NCBI RefSeq assembly: GCF_011601265.1
Contig: NZ_JAAOLX010000004.1
Coordinates: forward strand, 124,001-188,000
DNA: 64,000 bases
Direction of reading: 5' to 3'
Origin: Iodobacter violaceini
GTDB taxonomy: Bacteria; Pseudomonadota; Gammaproteobacteria; Burkholderiales; Chitinibacteraceae
Positions 7,083 through 17,296 of this stretch are shown one piece after another. Below the pieces are notes generated by a model, which worked only from the letters and a program-made list of their open reading frames with translations, did no database searches and was not told the DNA's origin. Numbering within the stretch: position 1 is the stretch's first letter; every line of letters starts with the position of its first letter. A program made the position numbers and the translations under genes.

Positions 7083-8321
7083 ATGAACCACCATTTTGCA
7101 AACAAACCCGCATTGGGGCCCAATCATCGCTGGCTGGTACTCGCCACAGGAGCAGGCGCTCAAGCCAGCTTTGCCGCCACCTTTGCCGGTATTCCGGTGC
7201 TGGGGATTTTAATCAGGGCTGAATACGGCTTTTCTACTATTGAGCTTGGCTTTGTTTTGTCCTGCATGGCACTGGGTGTGGGGCTTTCTGAAATCTTATG
7301 GGGTTTACTCACCGACAAACTGGGTGACCGGCTGATTTTATTAAGCGGGTTGCTTTCGATGGGGCTGATGCTTGCACTGATGTCGCTTACGCTGACCCCG
7401 GATCACCCCATCCCGGCACAAGCTCTGGGCTTAAGCCTGATTCTGCTTGGCGCTCTGGGAGCCAGCGTGAATGCATCATCCGGCAGAGCGGTCATGACAT
7501 GGTTCAGCGACGGCAAAAGAGGCTTTGCCATGAGCCTGCGTCAGACCGCTGTTCCCGCAGGCGGAGCACTGGGCGCGGCACTGCTTCCCTGGCTGGCCAA
7601 TCAGTCCGGCTTTAGTGCCGTATTTCAGACCCTTGCACTCTTTTGTTTTATCAGCGCTTTTGCCACATGGCGTTACCTGCATGAAGCGCCGGCCAGCACG
7701 CACCCCACCTTGCAAAAATCAAGCCATAAATCCCCTCTGCTCCGCTTTGATATCTGGCGTCTGGCCCTTGCAAGCGGCCTGCTCACGGTGCCCCAAATGG
7801 CCGTACTGACCTTTGCCGGTGTTTTTTTGCACGATGAAAAACAACTGAGCCTGAGCAGTATTTCTGTCTTATTAGTCAGCATTCAGCTGTGTGGCGCAGC
7901 AATGCGGGTATGGAGTGGCCACTATACCGATCAGCACCGAAATCGGAACAAACTGATTCGTGTCATTGGCCTGCTTACAGGAATAAGCGCCCTGCTGCTT
8001 GCCCTGCTCAGCCACGCTCCTGCGCTCTGGGCCATGATTCTGCTTTGTATCAGCGGTGTACTTGCTCATGCCTGGCACGGCGTTGCCTACACAGAAATTG
8101 CCACCATGGCAGGCGCCTCTCATTCGGGTACGGCCCTGGGCATAACAGGTACAACCATTTTTACCTCTGCATTTCTCACGCCTTTTCTGATTCCCTACCT
8201 GCTCACCGCCAGCTCATGGGGCGGCGTATGGCTGATGGCGGGTCTGTCTGCCCTGGCTGCGGCACTTCTTCTGCCCTCAGAGCCGCGCATTCTGCCAAAA
8301 CCCGTTTTAAATCAGCCCTGA
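7083..8321 (+). CDS. Major facilitator superfamily transporter
   Basis: The 412-residue product has twelve predicted membrane segments. It contains the MFS loop 2-3 motif region (GLLTDKLGDRLILLSG) with the conserved G-x3-D-x2-G-x-R pattern. The start at 7083 (MNHHFAN) has an AGGAGC ribosome binding site; an in-frame extension to 6966 would run through the operators and is rejected. The substrate is unknown. Divergence from a TetR gene suggests efflux or uptake of a compound that also acts as the TetR ligand. Confidence 0.88.
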   Translation: MNHHFANKPALGPNHRWLVLATGAGAQASFAATFAGIPVLGILIRAEYGFSTIELGFVLSCMALGVGLSEILWGLLTDKLGDRLILLSGLLSMGLMLALMSLTLTPDHPIPAQALGLSLILLGALGASVNASSGRAVMTWFSDGKRGFAMSLRQTAVPAGGALGAALLPWLANQSGFSAVFQTLALFCFISAFATWRYLHEAPASTHPTLQKSSHKSPLLRFDIWRLALASGLLTVPQMAVLTFAGVFLHDEKQLSLSSISVLLVSIQLCGAAMRVWSGHYTDQHRNRNKLIRVIGLLTGISALLLALLSHAPALWAMILLCISGVLAHAWHGVAYTEIATMAGASHSGTALGITGTTIFTSAFLTPFLIPYLLTASSWGGVWLMAGLSALAAALLLPSEPRILPKPVLNQP

Positions 8322-8336
8322 TCTTTCCTATGCAAA

Positions 8337-8373
8337 CAGCCCTGCATCACTGCAGGGCTGTGGTGGCATTTTT
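8337..8373 (+). terminator. Terminator after the MFS gene
   Basis: CAGCCCTGCA-TCAC-TGCAGGGCTG is a perfect 10-bp stem with a four-base loop, followed by TGGTGGCATTTTT. It lies between the convergent MFS and chemoreceptor genes. Confidence 0.8.
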
Positions 8374-8409
8374 CACATCCGTTATCGCTTACACACAGCG
8401 ATACCCGGA

Positions 8410-10044
8410 TCAGGCAAATTTAAAAAAAGCCACCGATCTTTGCAGCGATTCGGCCAGCCCCTTAAGCTGCTGAGCCGCTCTGGAGGTTTCCGCAATGGCA
8501 CGGTTATTTTCTTCTGACATCAGCGCTATTTTTTCTACATTTCCCGCCACATTATTGCTGGCAACAGATTGTTCCTGCAAAGAGGACGAAATATCGCTCA
8601 CCATATCCACAACCCGCACAGATGAATTACGAATTTGCACAATCGCCTCCCCTGCCTGATTAGCCGTATTTACGCCATTTTCAACCTTATCCACACTTTG
8701 CTGCATCGTGCCCAATGTCTCCTGACTGCCAATCTGAATATGACTGATCATCTCAGAAATTTCTCTTGTGGACTGGCTGGTGCGCTCAGCCAATTTACGC
8801 ACTTCATCCGCCACCACGGCAAAACCACGGCCCTGCTCCCCTGCGCGGGCCGCTTCAATGGCTGCATTCAGCGCTAATAAATTAGTCTGATCAGCAATCT
8901 CTTTAATCACATTAACAATGGATGAAATTTTATCCGCATGGCCACCCAGCTCGTTCATCCGTGCTGCAGCAAGACGAACTGTTTCAGCAATACCAATAAT
9001 ATCGGCCACCGTGCTGCGAATAACATCGCTGCCATGATCAGATAAAGAACCCGATTCACGCGTAAGCACCTGAGCATCTCTGGCATGATCTGAAACATGA
9101 TTAATGCTGACCGTCAGCTCTTCAATAATCGCCGCCATCGACGTTGCAGCATGGCTTTGCTCACTGGAAGCATGGGCCAGCTGGCCCGAGCTGGCCGCAA
9201 TCTGCTCTGCAGAGGCAGCCACATCCTGCGAGTTATTCTGAATACAGCGGATAATCTCAACCAATTTGGCCTGCATACCCGCCAAAGCACGCATCAGGGC
9301 GCTGATTTCATCGCTTCCTGAAGTTTCTATTTTTTGATGTAAATCACCACCTGCCACCGCATTTGCGCTGCTTACCGCATGATGCAGACGATGAGCAATG
9401 CCCCGCCCAATCGCCACGGATGAAATCACCGAAATCACCACAGCAATCAGCGTACCCAGCCATAAAGACAAGATTGTATTTTTACGTATCGATTCATTTG
9501 CCAACTGATTAGCATCATTGGCTACCGTTGCATCTTTGGTGATTTCATCGAGCAAGTCGGCAAAAGGGGCAATTTTCGCTTTATTACCCAAGGTCATTGC
9601 AAGCGCCGCCAAATCATCCATGCTCGCTTTTTTATTATTAATTTCAGTGCGCTTTTTAATAAAGGGGTCTGCATAATCCTGTAACCACGCATTAATCATC
9701 AATTGCACTTTATCGAGGCGGGCCAGTTGTGCAGCTTCCCCTTCTGCTTCCTTACGGATTCTGGGCAACGATTTCTCATACAGGCTTTTTATTGAAGCGC
9801 GATAGGTGCTAAGGACTTTGGCCTCGCCAGTGTAGCCATACTGACGCACGGCTCCGGCGGCGCGGGCCACATCACCATAGACATTGTTACTTTCAGCAAT
9901 CAGCCGCTGGCTCTTCAGGCGCGCCTCGCTGGATTCATTCAGCCGATTCAAATTAAATGCGGTCATCAGCGTTAAAACCAGCATCACCCCCACAATCAAA
10001 CCAAAGCCAATGTAAAGCTTTTGAACCATGCTAAGGGCATTCAT
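8410..10044 (-). CDS. Methyl-accepting chemotaxis protein
   Basis: The 544-residue product has an N-terminal membrane segment (about 10-30), a periplasmic four-helix-bundle-like sensor region of about 160 residues and a second membrane segment near 190-212. A HAMP domain and a long helical signalling domain follow. The highly conserved hairpin tip ([20 protein letters not shown]) is present, which binds CheA/CheW. The C-terminus ends in VAFFKFA without an NWETF-type CheR-docking pentapeptide. It is a single-gene unit, convergent with the MFS gene. The ligand is unknown. Confidence 0.95.
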   Translation of the reverse strand: MNALSMVQKLYIGFGLIVGVMLVLTLMTAFNLNRLNESSEARLKSQRLIAESNNVYGDVARAAGAVRQYGYTGEAKVLSTYRASIKSLYEKSLPRIRKEAEGEAAQLARLDKVQLMINAWLQDYADPFIKKRTEINNKKASMDDLAALAMTLGNKAKIAPFADLLDEITKDATVANDANQLANESIRKNTILSLWLGTLIAVVISVISSVAIGRGIAHRLHHAVSSANAVAGGDLHQKIETSGSDEISALMRALAGMQAKLVEIIRCIQNNSQDVAASAEQIAASSGQLAHASSEQSHAATSMAAIIEELTVSINHVSDHARDAQVLTRESGSLSDHGSDVIRSTVADIIGIAETVRLAAARMNELGGHADKISSIVNVIKEIADQTNLLALNAAIEAARAGEQGRGFAVVADEVRKLAERTSQSTREISEMISHIQIGSQETLGTMQQSVDKVENGVNTANQAGEAIVQIRNSSVRVVDMVSDISSSLQEQSVASNNVAGNVEKIALMSEENNRAIAETSRAAQQLKGLAESLQRSVAFFKFA

Positions 10045-10291
10045 TCTGCAATCCTCGGTTAACAGGTGGTCTGATCTTTATAGCGGATCCATATGCCAAA
10101 CCTGTCAACAAAAGAAATATTCTCGACGAACTGCATTAAATATCTGTAAACAACCAGCGCATTACACGAAAGCGTTTTGCATAAAAACACATCTGCTGCC
10201 CCGCTGATTAAGCAGCAGATGTAAAAGGCGCACCCTATTGTTCAGCGGATATCAAGCTCTCAAGATCAGACACTGAGCTTTGCACTGTTTT

Positions 10292-10828
10292 TTACATAAA
10301 CAGAAAAAACCCATCCGCAAAATAAAATACGCCGATCAGACCCATTGGCCATGCCGCATACCAAATTCCCTTACGCTTAAAAAGACCTGCTACAGAGCTT
10401 AATAAAATGGCAATTTGCAAAAAAATCACTGCCAGACCAAATGGCTTGGAATGGCGCTGCGCCTGGTTGCGCTCTTCTTCTAAGGCCTTGGCTTTTTGCT
10501 GAATTTGCGCCTTTTCTTGTTCGTACTTCGTTACTTTTTCAGTGTAATCAGCCAGTACATGCTCATAGCGCTGCCTTACTTCTGGCGCAGCCTGCTCAGG
10601 CAGAGCCAGCAAATCCAGCGCCAGCTTTTCTTTTTGCAACTGATATAAATTGGCCTTCACACTTTTAGCCTGAAAAAATGCCCATTGATCAGATGCCTGA
10701 GTCTGGCTAATAATGCTGCGGGTTGAAAAACCACCGCCTTTAAAAGTAGATAAGGTTGCACATACCGCCAGAATAACGGTACTCAGCGCCAGGTAATTGA
10801 GCCAAGGGTCTTTTTTTTCTTCTGACAT
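10292..10828 (-). CDS. DUF4337-like membrane protein
   Basis: This 178-residue protein has one membrane segment near residues 13-30, a central charged coiled-coil region (about 85-125, rich in Glu, Lys and Gln) and two membrane segments near the C-terminus (about 128-175). The pattern, with the STRSIISQTQASDQWAFFQAK region after the first helix, fits DUF4337 inner-membrane proteins of unknown role. It is a monocistronic gene on the minus strand. The function is not known. Confidence 0.75.
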   Translation of the reverse strand: MSEEKKDPWLNYLALSTVILAVCATLSTFKGGGFSTRSIISQTQASDQWAFFQAKSVKANLYQLQKEKLALDLLALPEQAAPEVRQRYEHVLADYTEKVTKYEQEKAQIQQKAKALEEERNQAQRHSKPFGLAVIFLQIAILLSSVAGLFKRKGIWYAAWPMGLIGVFYFADGFFLFM

Positions 10829-11039
10829 AGTTTACTCACATATTTTCATGGCATAGCTGCCAAACGGGGCGTCATTGAACTTGAAACAGACCCGTTTTTC
10901 AAGCCCTGCCAGACATAATCTAATCTGCAGTAAACGCCCCGCAAGTTAATTCATCTTTATTGCGACATATAGATACTGGATTCGCCGCATAGTTAGCACA
11001 GCTACTTTCTATTCACCCCTTTTTATAAAGGCGATCATA

Positions 11040-11426
11040 TTGAAGCGCTCTGTTTATTACCTGATTGCACTGCTGATTTTTTTGCTGGAAATCGTCATTG
11101 CCCGTGGTGTTTTTGGCTATGGATTTATACGCGGCAGCCTTGGGGATATTCTGGTAATTGCACTGCTCTATGCCGTTTTTCGCGCATGGCGCAATCCGCC
11201 ATTACGCAGCGCAATCATGGCCATTGCCGCTGGCTTTATCGTTGAAGGGCTGCAATATATACATCTGGTTGATTTATTAGGGCTAAAAAAAGGCAGCGTA
11301 CTTTATATTGTGATTGGCAATACCTTCAGCCCTTATGATTTATTTATGTATTTAATTGGCGGCGGATTGGCATGGCTGGCGGATCAGTTTTTTTTACGGC
11401 GTACCGCCGCCCGGCATTCATCGTAA
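11040..11426 (+). CDS. DUF2809-like small membrane protein
   Basis: The 128-residue product has four predicted membrane helices. Its RGSLGDILVIALLYAVFRA and GFIVEGLQYIHLVDLLG segments fit DUF2809 proteins. The reading frame starts with TTG at 11040, preceded by AAGG about 10 nt upstream; no suitable ATG exists near the N-terminus. It faces the large DUF1566-Hsp70-like gene tail to tail with only 9 bp between them. The function is unknown. Confidence 0.72.
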   Translation: MKRSVYYLIALLIFLLEIVIARGVFGYGFIRGSLGDILVIALLYAVFRAWRNPPLRSAIMAIAAGFIVEGLQYIHLVDLLGLKKGSVLYIVIGNTFSPYDLFMYLIGGGLAWLADQFFLRRTAARHSS

Positions 11427-11435
11427 ACAAGGCCA

Positions 11436-14126
11436 TCAGGCCAGCGCCAGTTGCTGCACATGGCTGGCTGGCTCTGGCTGCCCGCCATGGCTTAAATCAC
11501 AGGCAAGGCAAATTTCAATCAGATTAGGCGCAATGGCGCGGGAATACACTTTTTGCCCTTCGCTGCATTGTGGAAAATCGATGCGCTTATAACGCAAATC
11601 AGGATCACTTCTGTCCATACGCTGATCGGTACGGGCGCGGGGGGAATGGGTATAGGCCAGATTAAATACTCCATCCATAGGCCGCCCCACCTCGTGCCAC
11701 TGGCCATAGGCACCGTGCGCTGGCAAGCATGGGTCAAACTCGCCATTCAGCAACTTGCCTACCGAAAATAAAAACGGTGCATCGTCTTTCAGCCGCGAGC
11801 GGTGAATCACTTTCAGTGTTTCCCCCGGGCAAAGCCGCAGCAGCCCAAGCGCCACGCCGGTTTTGGCCGTAGGCCGCCATGGGTTACCGGGATCGGCCAA
11901 GAGCGGCGGATGCACCGAGATTTCCAGCTGCTCAAACGCCATAATCGCGCCAATAGGCGAGCCATGTAAGCCAAACAGCTCCATCACCCACGGGGATCTG
12001 CAAGCATTGCCCGCCAGCAGCACATCCACCGTCTGCGGCATACCGCCGTGGCTGTTAAACGCTGCCTGCATGGCAGCAAAAAAAGCGATGGCCCCGCGCT
12101 CTATCCGTGCCCGCAGATAATCGCGCAGCTCGTTTTGCGGAATCTGAAACGCCACTTCCACCTTTTGCCCGTCACGGTTTAACAGCGGCATTTTACAAAT
12201 ATCGCCCTCAATCAGCCCTTCCAAATTGCCGGTTTCGCAAAAAGAGCGCAAACGCCCCATCATCACAATGCTATTGGTTTGTGCCGGCCGGGTTTTCTCC
12301 AGAAACATATCCGATCCGGCAAAATCTTCTGCGTCTTGTGGCAGGATAAACGCAATTTTATGCAAACGGCATTGTGGCAGATTGTGGCGAAAGGTAATGT
12401 AAGCCAAGTTTTCAAGCAATTGCTCGCCGCCCAGCATTCTGTCGCCTGATGCACCAAAGTGCTCGATCACCTCTTCCCAGCCCGCCTCTGCCTCGGCCGC
12501 ATCGGGCAGGCGGTAATAGCCAAAATCAAAATCAGTGGTGCCGCCACCAAAATCAAATACCGCGAATGCCCGCCCTTCACCGGCAGCGCCGGGGGAAAGC
12601 TGCAGGGCTTTAAGCGCGCATGCGGCATAGGCGGCAGGCTCTGAGCCACGTTCTTCAACCCTGAATTGTGCAATATGCGGGCCATAAACAAGGCTTTCGG
12701 GCAGGCTGCGCTGCAAGCCATGATGAAAAGCACTGAGGATTTTTTCCTTGATATCGTGCGGAAAGCTCACGGGAAAAGTCATGTAATAACGCAGGAAAAT
12801 GCCGCGCTGGCGCCAGTTTATAAACATCCCCAAAAACCAGGCGTAAAGCTCAATCGGGTTGAAATCGGCATAAACATCTTCCACTTGCTTGGATGGATAC
12901 TGCTTAAATGGCGGCAAAATGCGCTCTTCCTGATGGATCTGATCGCTGATGCGCGTTGGAAACTCATCCTGCGTCCATTGCTTCATGCGGCTGAAAATAC
13001 TGGAGATACGCTTAGGATCGGTATGGTTATCGCGCAAATGATCGCGCGCCTCGTGGGCACAATGGATATCACGCCAATCCACCAGCGGGCGGTACACCTC
13101 AGAGGTCCACGCCGCCATCAGCGCCTGCCAGTCCATCACTTCCAGCACGGTGGGGTTTTCATAATCGCTGGCCTGCGGCTGCTCCCATAAATTACTTTCG
13201 CCGATGCGCAGCAGGCGGTCGTGCGCGCCTTCTCTAAACGCCACCACCGTGCTGCTGGTGCCAAAATCAATCGCCACATTGGCGTCACGAATATCCAGCT
13301 CAGGGTTGCGTGCCCGCATCTGCCCGTCATGGCTTAAAGCAATTCTTCTGGCGCGCTTGGCATCTGCCACCGGCCACAATTCCCAAAGGCCTTTGGCCGC
13401 GTCAGAAAAAGTACTGCTGTCGATGTCCGGCAGGCGGGTGCTGATGTAATCCAGCTTACGTAATAAAGCAGGCCAGTCTGTGGCATTGCTGTTCACAGCA
13501 TGAAAACCATCGTTTTCTGACGACGCTAAAGAGCGCCATTTTTTCCACGCCGTCAGCGCCGCATCAAACTTGCTGGATTTTGGAAAACGCGCATTGCTCG
13601 TCCACGCGCCCAACCATGTCCAGCCCAGCTCAAACAAGCCCTGCGGATAACTGCCAGGCCAGTCTGCGCAAAGGGTATCGTCTACCGCAATCATACTGGC
13701 CGCACCATCCGGCCCCATAAATTCATCGGGCTGATCAAGATACACGCAGCCTTTGTCGTAAAGCCACAGCGGGCAATCAAACCAGTTATATGCTTCGCAA
13801 AGCGGGAAACCCGGCGCATAGGCAATATCAATCAGCTCGGCTCGCGTGGGTAAGCGCCAGTTGGCCAGCCCTGCCCATTCAAGCTGCCGCACTTTGGCCT
13901 GAGCACGGGGTAAATCCAGCTGCGGCCCGGCCTCGGTCATTTCTTGCCAGATCAAACCCGTTTGCGGATTAAGAATCACCCCTTCCCCATCACGCCGGTA
14001 CATAAACCAGTTAATCCCCGACTGGCTGAATGCATGCCAGGCCTCGCGGCGGGTTTGCAAATGGTGCAGGTATAAAAGCTGACAAGCTTTAGCGTGAGAA
14101 AAATAAAGCGGATCCATGCAGTTCAT
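11436..14126 (-). CDS. DUF1566 (Lcl-like) plus Hsp70/actin-type ATPase fusion protein
   Basis: The 896-residue protein has two recognisable parts. Residues about 40-215 resemble DUF1566/Lcl C-terminal domains (GVILNPQTGLIWQ, NWRLPTRAELIDIAY). Residues about 285-800 are an Hsp70-like actin-fold ATPase: phosphate-1 motif VAIDFGTSSTVVAF near 287-300 and phosphate-2 motif VFDFGGGTTDFDFGYY near 525-540. No Hsp70 substrate-binding domain is evident. There is no signal peptide, so it is probably cytoplasmic. A partner cochaperone is not encoded nearby. The start at 14126 has an in-frame alternative a few codons in. The activity is unknown; ATP binding is well supported. Confidence 0.8.
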   Translation of the reverse strand: MNCMDPLYFSHAKACQLLYLHHLQTRREAWHAFSQSGINWFMYRRDGEGVILNPQTGLIWQEMTEAGPQLDLPRAQAKVRQLEWAGLANWRLPTRAELIDIAYAPGFPLCEAYNWFDCPLWLYDKGCVYLDQPDEFMGPDGAASMIAVDDTLCADWPGSYPQGLFELGWTWLGAWTSNARFPKSSKFDAALTAWKKWRSLASSENDGFHAVNSNATDWPALLRKLDYISTRLPDIDSSTFSDAAKGLWELWPVADAKRARRIALSHDGQMRARNPELDIRDANVAIDFGTSSTVVAFREGAHDRLLRIGESNLWEQPQASDYENPTVLEVMDWQALMAAWTSEVYRPLVDWRDIHCAHEARDHLRDNHTDPKRISSIFSRMKQWTQDEFPTRISDQIHQEERILPPFKQYPSKQVEDVYADFNPIELYAWFLGMFINWRQRGIFLRYYMTFPVSFPHDIKEKILSAFHHGLQRSLPESLVYGPHIAQFRVEERGSEPAAYAACALKALQLSPGAAGEGRAFAVFDFGGGTTDFDFGYYRLPDAAEAEAGWEEVIEHFGASGDRMLGGEQLLENLAYITFRHNLPQCRLHKIAFILPQDAEDFAGSDMFLEKTRPAQTNSIVMMGRLRSFCETGNLEGLIEGDICKMPLLNRDGQKVEVAFQIPQNELRDYLRARIERGAIAFFAAMQAAFNSHGGMPQTVDVLLAGNACRSPWVMELFGLHGSPIGAIMAFEQLEISVHPPLLADPGNPWRPTAKTGVALGLLRLCPGETLKVIHRSRLKDDAPFLFSVGKLLNGEFDPCLPAHGAYGQWHEVGRPMDGVFNLAYTHSPRARTDQRMDRSDPDLRYKRIDFPQCSEGQKVYSRAIAPNLIEICLACDLSHGGQPEPASHVQQLALA

Positions 14127-14491
14127 CCCAATCAGGCCACAGCATCCGGCCTGGGCAGTAATAAAACGGTATGAAGAGAAATTGACACTGCATAAATGCA
14201 GTACTCATTTAAGCAAATCCAGGCCGCCAATTTAAATATCTGCTGGCTATAAATTCACCCTGATTTGTAAGCTTTAACAATCACACTTTTAATCCGGGCA
14301 CGCCGGATTTTATTTTTAGCATCCTGTTTAATTAAATATAAATATGCCAATTAAATCAAGCACTCAGCATCTGCTGATTTTTTTATAAAACTAAATTAAT
14401 TACCTGACAGACACCCCAGCCATATACTTTTATAACAATACACTCCTGCGTTTTCCTTTATTTAATTGAAATACCTCCTGGAGTTACTCGT
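14127..14491. other. AT-rich intergenic region between divergent genes
   Basis: This 365-bp gap separates the minus-strand fusion gene from the plus-strand 185-residue gene. It is clearly AT-rich, with several TTAAAT/ATTTAA tracts. TATACT (14423-14428) and TATAAC (14431-14436) are possible -10 elements for the plus gene. No RNA gene or operator was recognised. Confidence 0.4.
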
Positions 14492-15049
14492 ATGGCATTC
14501 ACTCCGATTCAATTTAATAGATTCAAAGACCACCCCAATCTGGAATGGCTTCGCCGGCATGCCGCATCCAGCCGTGCAATTCATCAGAACACCATCAGGG
14601 TAAAAATCGAAGAAGCGATTCGCTCTGCTTATCCGGATCGCGCTACCGAAGACAATATCCGCTGGGTAGCACAAAAAACAGATACACCATGGGGCAGCCC
14701 TTATCGCCCGGCTGAGCAGTCATTGGGCCTGGTACATCAGCAGGCCGCAGCCGAAATTGAAGGAAACGACGCACAAATGGCACAGGCAGTGCGTATGGTT
14801 TTCAATAAAACCGCGGATGGACGCTCTGCCCCCGGCACAAGCGGGATTAACCATATTCATGTGGGCGGCAATGCACAGCTCAATTTGCTTTTTGATTTAG
14901 CCAGCGCCACCATTCTTGGCGTAGTTAACGGCCATATGGATGGCCAGATGAAGCCTGCAATTCGCACAGAAAGCGCTAAAGTCGCCAGCCGTAAAGGCGG
15001 GCCTGCCATACAGATGAAAGTATCGGGCAATACTGTCAGCCGGGCCTGA
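14492..15049 (+). CDS. Unrecognised 185-residue protein
   Basis: I do not recognise a family. The product is soluble, has no signal peptide and is moderately basic at its N-terminus (repeated Arg/His in the first 35 residues). A central segment reads GTSGINHIHVGGNAQLNLLFD, and the next hydrophobic stretch leads into VVNGHMDG. Two His-containing motifs (NHIHVGG and NGHMDG) could be a catalytic or metal site, but this is speculation. A GGAG ribosome binding site precedes the ATG and a strong terminator follows, so it is a monocistronic, apparently intact gene. Confidence 0.7.
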   Translation: MAFTPIQFNRFKDHPNLEWLRRHAASSRAIHQNTIRVKIEEAIRSAYPDRATEDNIRWVAQKTDTPWGSPYRPAEQSLGLVHQQAAAEIEGNDAQMAQAVRMVFNKTADGRSAPGTSGINHIHVGGNAQLNLLFDLASATILGVVNGHMDGQMKPAIRTESAKVASRKGGPAIQMKVSGNTVSRA

Positions 15050-15056
15050 GCACAGA

Positions 15057-15082
15057 GGGGTGAAACTGCGGTTTTTCACCCC
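15057..15082 (+). terminator. Rho-independent terminator
   Basis: GGGGTGAAA and TTTTCACCCC form a nine- to ten-pair stem around CTGCGG, followed by a pyrimidine-rich CCTTCTTCTT tract, directly after the 185-residue gene. Confidence 0.85.
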
Positions 15083-15252
15083 CTTCTTCTTCCCTGCATT
15101 TTCCTGAACACCACTTCAGCAATACGCAAGCAATCTACAGATCAATCCAGGCACAAACTTACCTTAATCATCTTTGATATGGCGCTTATCCCCCTTTAAA
15201 CAGAAGGAGCCGTCAACTACACTTAAGATGTTGTTATTGCAGGATGATTTTA

Positions 15253-17256
15253 ATGAAAGCCCTTTTTATTCCTGTGGTTCGCTTTGTGTCTGTATTGCGC
15301 TTTGCACAAAAATTTGTCCTGATCGCTTTTGTGTTAGCGATCCCCACCATTTATATGCTCAGCCTGATTTTATTAGGTTTTAGCAAAGACCTGACCACCA
15401 CCCGGAACGAGCATCTTGGTTTGCAATACGCCACCCAGCTGCGGGATGTGATGACCCTGACACAAAGCCATCGCGGCTTAAGCTCATCTTATTTGCAAGG
15501 CAAAACCGATTTTGGCCCGGATATCGTGGCCAATGAGCAAAAGCTGAAAACCGCCATTCAAAACACGGATGCCCTGATTAATCAAAATCACTTCCCCAGC
15601 TTAAACTCAGGCTGGGCGCTGCTGAAATCCCAATTAGAATCATTAACTGCCAGCTGGAAGCAAAACCAGCCCGCAGAAAACTTCAGCGCTCACACCGGGC
15701 TGATTGATCAGACGATTAAGATTACCGGCGATCTGGCGCATCTCTCCGGGCTGACGCTTGATCCGGAAACAGACAGCTACTACCTGCAGGACGTGTATTT
15801 CTCCCAGCTGATTCCGGCAGCTGAAGCACTTGCCAAAACCAGGGGCCTTGGTGCGCGCCTTGCCACTGCAAAAACTGCCAAACCAGATGAAATCGCGCAA
15901 ATGAATACCCTTGGCGCCATCATCGCCTTATCTGCAGACCCCATGAAAGAAAAACTGGCCCGCACCAGCGCAACTCAGCTTCTCAGCGAAGCAAAATCTC
16001 TGGCAGAGCTGATGCATGCCGATCATGCCTATCTGCTTAAAGCCTTTGCAGATACCGAAATCAGCGTCGATCCTAAAGCCCACTTCGCCCGCATTACCGC
16101 ATCCATTGAACAGGTCAGCGCACTGACCGGGCATATTTTTGAATCAATCAATGCCTCATTAAGCCTCAGAGAGCAAAGCATTGAGCAAAGCAGACAAATG
16201 ATGATGGCATTAACAACATCCATGCTGCTGCTGGGGGGCTATTTGTTTATTGGCACCTATCTCTCTATCCATGGCGCAGTCAGAACACTGCGCCGTGAGG
16301 CAGAAGCCTTTGCCAGCGGCGATTTATCCCGCTTTGTGCAGCTGGATGTAAAAGATGAACTGGCCGAAGTGGGCGATAGTTTTAATACCATGGCCCAAAG
16401 CCTGCGGCAAATTATTCAGCATATTCACCACAACACGCAGGCTGTTGCCCGTGCCGCACAGCAGCTCAATCTCAATGCCGCATCCATGCAGAAAGCGTCT
16501 TTATCTCAGGCCAATGCATCGGGCGAAATGGCTGCAGCTATAGAAGAAATGTCGGTCAGCATTTCTACCGTGTCTGAACACGCGGCTTCATCTGAAGATC
16601 AGGCACACAGCGCGCAGGACGAAGTCGATCAGGGCCAGCAACTGATGCAAGATGTATTAACTGAAATTATTGAACTGTCAGCCAACCTGGAAACGCTGGG
16701 CGGCAATGTAGACAGCATGAAAATACACTCTGGCGAAATAGGTAAAATTGTGCAGGTCATTAAAGAAATTGCCGATCAAACCAATCTGCTGGCGCTGAAT
16801 GCCGCCATCGAAGCCGCACGCGCGGGGGAGCAAGGCCGGGGATTTGCGGTGGTGGCCGATGAAGTTAGAAAACTGGCCGAAAGAACCGCGTTATCAACAG
16901 GCGAAATCACCTCACTGGTAGAAACCATACGTCACGATACCGATGCCGCTGCAAAAGGCATGGAAGTGGCGCGTCAGGAAATGGAGCGGGGCAGCCAGCG
17001 GGTAGAAAAAGCCACATATGCCTTTGCCCATATTAAAGACAGCAGCAAAGCCGAGCTGGATGCAGCGGCCGAAATCAACACCGCCATGGCCGAGCAAAAA
17101 ACAGCCAGCCAGACTGTCGCCCAAAGTGTTGAACAAATTGCCCGCATGGCTGAAGACAACAGCGCACGCGCCGACCAGAATTCTGCCCTCTCCACCGATT
17201 TACAGCGCAGCGCAATAGAGCTGGACAGGCTTGTTTCACAATTTAAGCTGGAATAA
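15253..17256 (+). CDS. Methyl-accepting chemotaxis protein with large periplasmic domain
   Basis: The 667-residue product has a membrane segment at about 18-40 and a periplasmic region of roughly 270 residues that resembles nitrate/nitrite-sensing (NIT-like) helical sensors. A second membrane segment lies near 320-340. A HAMP domain and the conserved signalling tip ([20 protein letters not shown]) follow. The start at 15253 is preferred over an in-frame ATG at 15244, because the AGGA at 15241-15244 then sits 8 nt upstream. No CheR pentapeptide is present at the C-terminus. The NIT assignment is tentative. Confidence 0.92.
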   Translation: MKALFIPVVRFVSVLRFAQKFVLIAFVLAIPTIYMLSLILLGFSKDLTTTRNEHLGLQYATQLRDVMTLTQSHRGLSSSYLQGKTDFGPDIVANEQKLKTAIQNTDALINQNHFPSLNSGWALLKSQLESLTASWKQNQPAENFSAHTGLIDQTIKITGDLAHLSGLTLDPETDSYYLQDVYFSQLIPAAEALAKTRGLGARLATAKTAKPDEIAQMNTLGAIIALSADPMKEKLARTSATQLLSEAKSLAELMHADHAYLLKAFADTEISVDPKAHFARITASIEQVSALTGHIFESINASLSLREQSIEQSRQMMMALTTSMLLLGGYLFIGTYLSIHGAVRTLRREAEAFASGDLSRFVQLDVKDELAEVGDSFNTMAQSLRQIIQHIHHNTQAVARAAQQLNLNAASMQKASLSQANASGEMAAAIEEMSVSISTVSEHAASSEDQAHSAQDEVDQGQQLMQDVLTEIIELSANLETLGGNVDSMKIHSGEIGKIVQVIKEIADQTNLLALNAAIEAARAGEQGRGFAVVADEVRKLAERTALSTGEITSLVETIRHDTDAAAKGMEVARQEMERGSQRVEKATYAFAHIKDSSKAELDAAAEINTAMAEQKTASQTVAQSVEQIARMAEDNSARADQNSALSTDLQRSAIELDRLVSQFKLE

Positions 17257-17296
17257 ACCGGTTTTTTAATACTGGATTCACATCGCGCACACCCAG

